A stretch of 22,181 nucleotides of DNA from a virus. The notes under the pieces are model-generated. The model did no database searches. It was not told where the DNA came from and saw nothing but the letters and a program-made list of their open reading frames with translations. Positions 20,603 through 22,181 of the stretch are shown in pieces; position 1 is the stretch's first letter; each line of letters opens with the position of its first letter. The stretch covers positions 1 to 22,181 of IMG/VR virus record IMGVR_UViG_3300036792_000069; one strand, written 5' to 3'. The position numbers and the translations under genes were made by a program.

Positions 20603-22181
20603 TTAGCCGTTCGCAATGTTCGTGATGACGGCCATGCTCGGGGGGAAATAGTGCTGCAGCACCTCGTCCGCATACACGCCGGACTCATACCGACGCGAGC
20701 GGAGCGGCCACTCGATCTGGTAGTAGTCCTGACGAGCGCGAACCTGCATGACGTTCGCGATGCCGCTGACCGGGTACGGCAGCGTGCGCGAGGTCATCAG
20801 GATGGTGCCCGGCGGCATGTTCGGATGGATGCGGATGTCGAGGCTCTTTGCACCACCCATCGAGAACCGATTGAGGTAGGTGCGAACCATGACGCCGCCA
20901 CCGAGCGAGTCGCGCTGGCTGTCGAAGACGAAGCGCTGGGCCGACGTTGACGAGCCCTGCAGGATCTTCTTCGAGATGTTGAGCGCCTCCTGGCTGTTCA
21001 CCCAGATGGTATCGGGCGAGAGCCGGTAGTTGTCCCAACGATCCTTCAGTGCGGCATCGATCTCGACGATGCCACCCGAACCGTCCGCCGTCAGTGCGGT
21101 GCCAACACCGGCGGTGCCGGTGGCGAGCGCCACGTAGTAGGCGTTCTGGCCAGCCTTGATCGCCTGCGTGAGCAGACCATCGAAGACGAGCGCGTTGGTC
21201 GAGTGGTCGGCGGCGCCAAGCGAGGTGTCCGATGCGAGCATCGTACCCGTCGCAGCAGCAGCAATCGACACCGAGTTGATCGACGTGATGGCGCCGAGCG
21301 TCTCGGAGCCAGCGGTGCCCCAGAACCAGGCGTAACCAGCCGCACCGCGAACCGCGGTAACGGTCGCCGTGAGGGCGTTGGTCGAGCCGGTCAAGGCGCC
21401 GGAGCTACCAGCAGCAGACTTCTGGGCCGCACCGCCACCGAAGGTGTCGGTCGAACCGTCCGCGTTGGTGCGGGTGATCGAGCCCTGGATGCCGGACTGC
21501 AGCGAGCCGAAGAGGAAACCCTCGAACGACAAGGCGACGCAGATCACCGACTGGGTGCCACCGAGCGCACCAGCAGTGGTGGACGCGGTCGCAACGGTCG
21601 GAGTCGGCGTGGTGCCGAGCGCCATCGACGTGTTACCGCCGAGGATCAGGGCCTCTTCGCCGATCATGGTCGCTTCGAGACCAACCTTCGCCGCAATGGC
21701 GCGGATGTCGTCGAAGCCACGGCCGGCGTATTCAGCCTCGAAGTCGACGCTGGTTTCCAGACCGATGCCACGATAGGCCGCGGTGTAGTCCTGCGTGGTG
21801 ACCGCCTGCACGGCGCCGCGGTTGCCCGAGGACACACCGATACGCATGTTGGAGGTGTTCACGCCGGTGACGGCACGCCAGGCAGCCTGAATGCCACCCT
21901 TGCCGGACACGCGCGGAATCTCGTTACGAAGCGGCGTCAGAACCGGGTAGACGAACTTCGCACCGAGCTCGAGGTCATAGTAGGTCAGACCCGAGGTAGC
22001 CGAGCTGGACTGCTGGAAGGTGCTCTTCTGCAGGAAGTCGGGAATGAAGTCCTTGACAGCGTGGGACTTCGACATCGCGGTGAGGAAGCTGTTGACTTCC
22101 GCGGCGATGGCAGCACGGTCCAGGAAACCACCGTCGTTATAGATCGGGGCCCAGGACTTCTGCAGTTCAAGCGGCAGATAG
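20603..22181 (-). CDS. Major capsid protein, 5' end beyond the window (525 aa visible)
   Basis: The frame stays open to the right edge: 35 further codons precede the internal ATG at 22075 (YLPLELQKSWAPIYNDGGFL and on). The true start is therefore outside the window, and 22075 is not a start. The pattern suits an HK97-type capsid subunit. Helical stretches (GRGFDDIRAIAAKVGLEATM) carry the GEEALILGGNTS turn. A later region with DTIWVNSQEALNISKKILQG leads to a C-terminus rich in aromatic residues (YPVSGIANVMQVRARQDYYQ, EVLQHYFPPSMAVITNIANG). Between them lies a Gly/Ala/Thr-rich insertion with GAAGYAWFWGTAG, probably an Ig-like surface domain. Synteny (before neck and tail genes, homing endonuclease adjacent) supports capsid. 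No residue motif is unique to the family, so some doubt remains. Confidence 0.8.
   Translation of the reverse strand, partial: YLPLELQKSWAPIYNDGGFLDRAAIAAEVNSFLTAMSKSHAVKDFIPDFLQKSTFQQSSSATSGLTYYDLELGAKFVYPVLTPLRNEIPRVSGKGGIQAAWRAVTGVNTSNMRIGVSSGNRGAVQAVTTQDYTAAYRGIGLETSVDFEAEYAGRGFDDIRAIAAKVGLEATMIGEEALILGGNTSMALGTTPTPTVATASTTAGALGGTQSVICVALSFEGFLFGSLQSGIQGSITRTNADGSTDTFGGGAAQKSAAGSSGALTGSTNALTATVTAVRGAAGYAWFWGTAGSETLGAITSINSVSIAAAATGTMLASDTSLGAADHSTNALVFDGLLTQAIKAGQNAYYVALATGTAGVGTALTADGSGGIVEIDAALKDRWDNYRLSPDTIWVNSQEALNISKKILQGSSTSAQRFVFDSQRDSLGGGVMVRTYLNRFSMGGAKSLDIRIHPNMPPGTILMTSRTLPYPVSGIANVMQVRARQDYYQIEWPLRSRRYESGVYADEVLQHYFPPSMAVITNIANG

Noticed and set aside
22075-22077. Internal ATG as start of the capsid gene
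   Set aside because: The frame continues upstream for 35 sensible codons to the window edge with protein-like sequence, so the true start lies outside.
1-22181. tRNA genes, CRISPR arrays, insertion sequences, attachment sites, integrase or repressor genes
   Set aside because: I looked for cloverleaf-like segments, regular direct repeats, transposase motifs and lysogeny genes on both strands and saw none that I could support.

Overview
The window is a GC-rich (roughly 60 percent by eye) stretch of a tailed-phage or prophage genome. It carries most of the morphogenesis genes of a contractile-tailed (myovirus-type) virion. Almost every gene is on the minus strand, so transcription runs from the high to the low coordinates. 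The recognisable core follows the phage Mu/P2 order: sheath, tube, frameshifted tail assembly chaperone, tape measure, gpU-like protein, LysM/gpX-like protein, gpD-like hub, gp45/gpV-like spike, gp25/gpW-like protein, gpJ-like baseplate protein. Both ends are cut: the major capsid gene runs off the right edge (its 5' end is missing) and the baseplate J gene runs off the left edge (its 3' end is missing). The host is not shown directly. Base composition and the style of several proteins suggest a GC-rich proteobacterium, perhaps alphaproteobacterial, with low confidence. No integrase, repressor, attachment site, tRNA or terminase/portal gene is in view, so lytic phage and prophage cannot be told apart.

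Layout, in transcription order. (1) 22181-19486: major capsid protein, a free-standing GIY-YIG homing endonuclease, and a small post-capsid protein. (2) 19418-14831: a block of fibre-like and low-complexity proteins lying between capsid and connector genes. It holds a fibre-type protein, a 485-residue candidate fibre, an assembly-like partner, a 542-residue Ala/Ser-rich protein and a 61-residue protein. (3) 14827-12440: head-tail connector fused to an N-terminal beta domain, head closure protein, tail terminator-like protein with an inserted domain, and a small pre-sheath protein. (4) 12364-9292: sheath, tube, and tail assembly chaperone with a canonical A AAA AAC minus-1 slippery site. (5) 9290-6935: a cassette that interrupts the usual chaperone-to-tape-measure adjacency. 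It contains a two-enzyme virion lysin, an HK97 gp10-like protein and, on the opposite strand, a T5orf172-type GIY-YIG protein with a C-terminal membrane helix. (6) 6878-1: tape measure and baseplate genes, mostly linked by ATGA stop/start overlaps.

Expression control is unusually visible. Five hairpins with U-rich tails sit in the gaps before the post-capsid protein, the fibre-type protein, sheath, tube and chaperone. Each is so close to the next ribosome binding site that no promoter fits between them. They therefore look like partial terminators or 3'-end stabilisers inside one operon. A sixth hairpin encloses the start codon of the homing endonuclease. The frameshift product of the chaperone ends one base before the lysin start codon, which would couple the lysin to frameshifting ribosomes.

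The most noteworthy items are the frameshift (seen directly), the repeated hairpin-U tract-ribosome binding site cassettes, the antisense membrane-anchored GIY-YIG gene, the connector fusion and the His-rich dual-enzyme lysin. No wholly new system can be proved from sequence alone.
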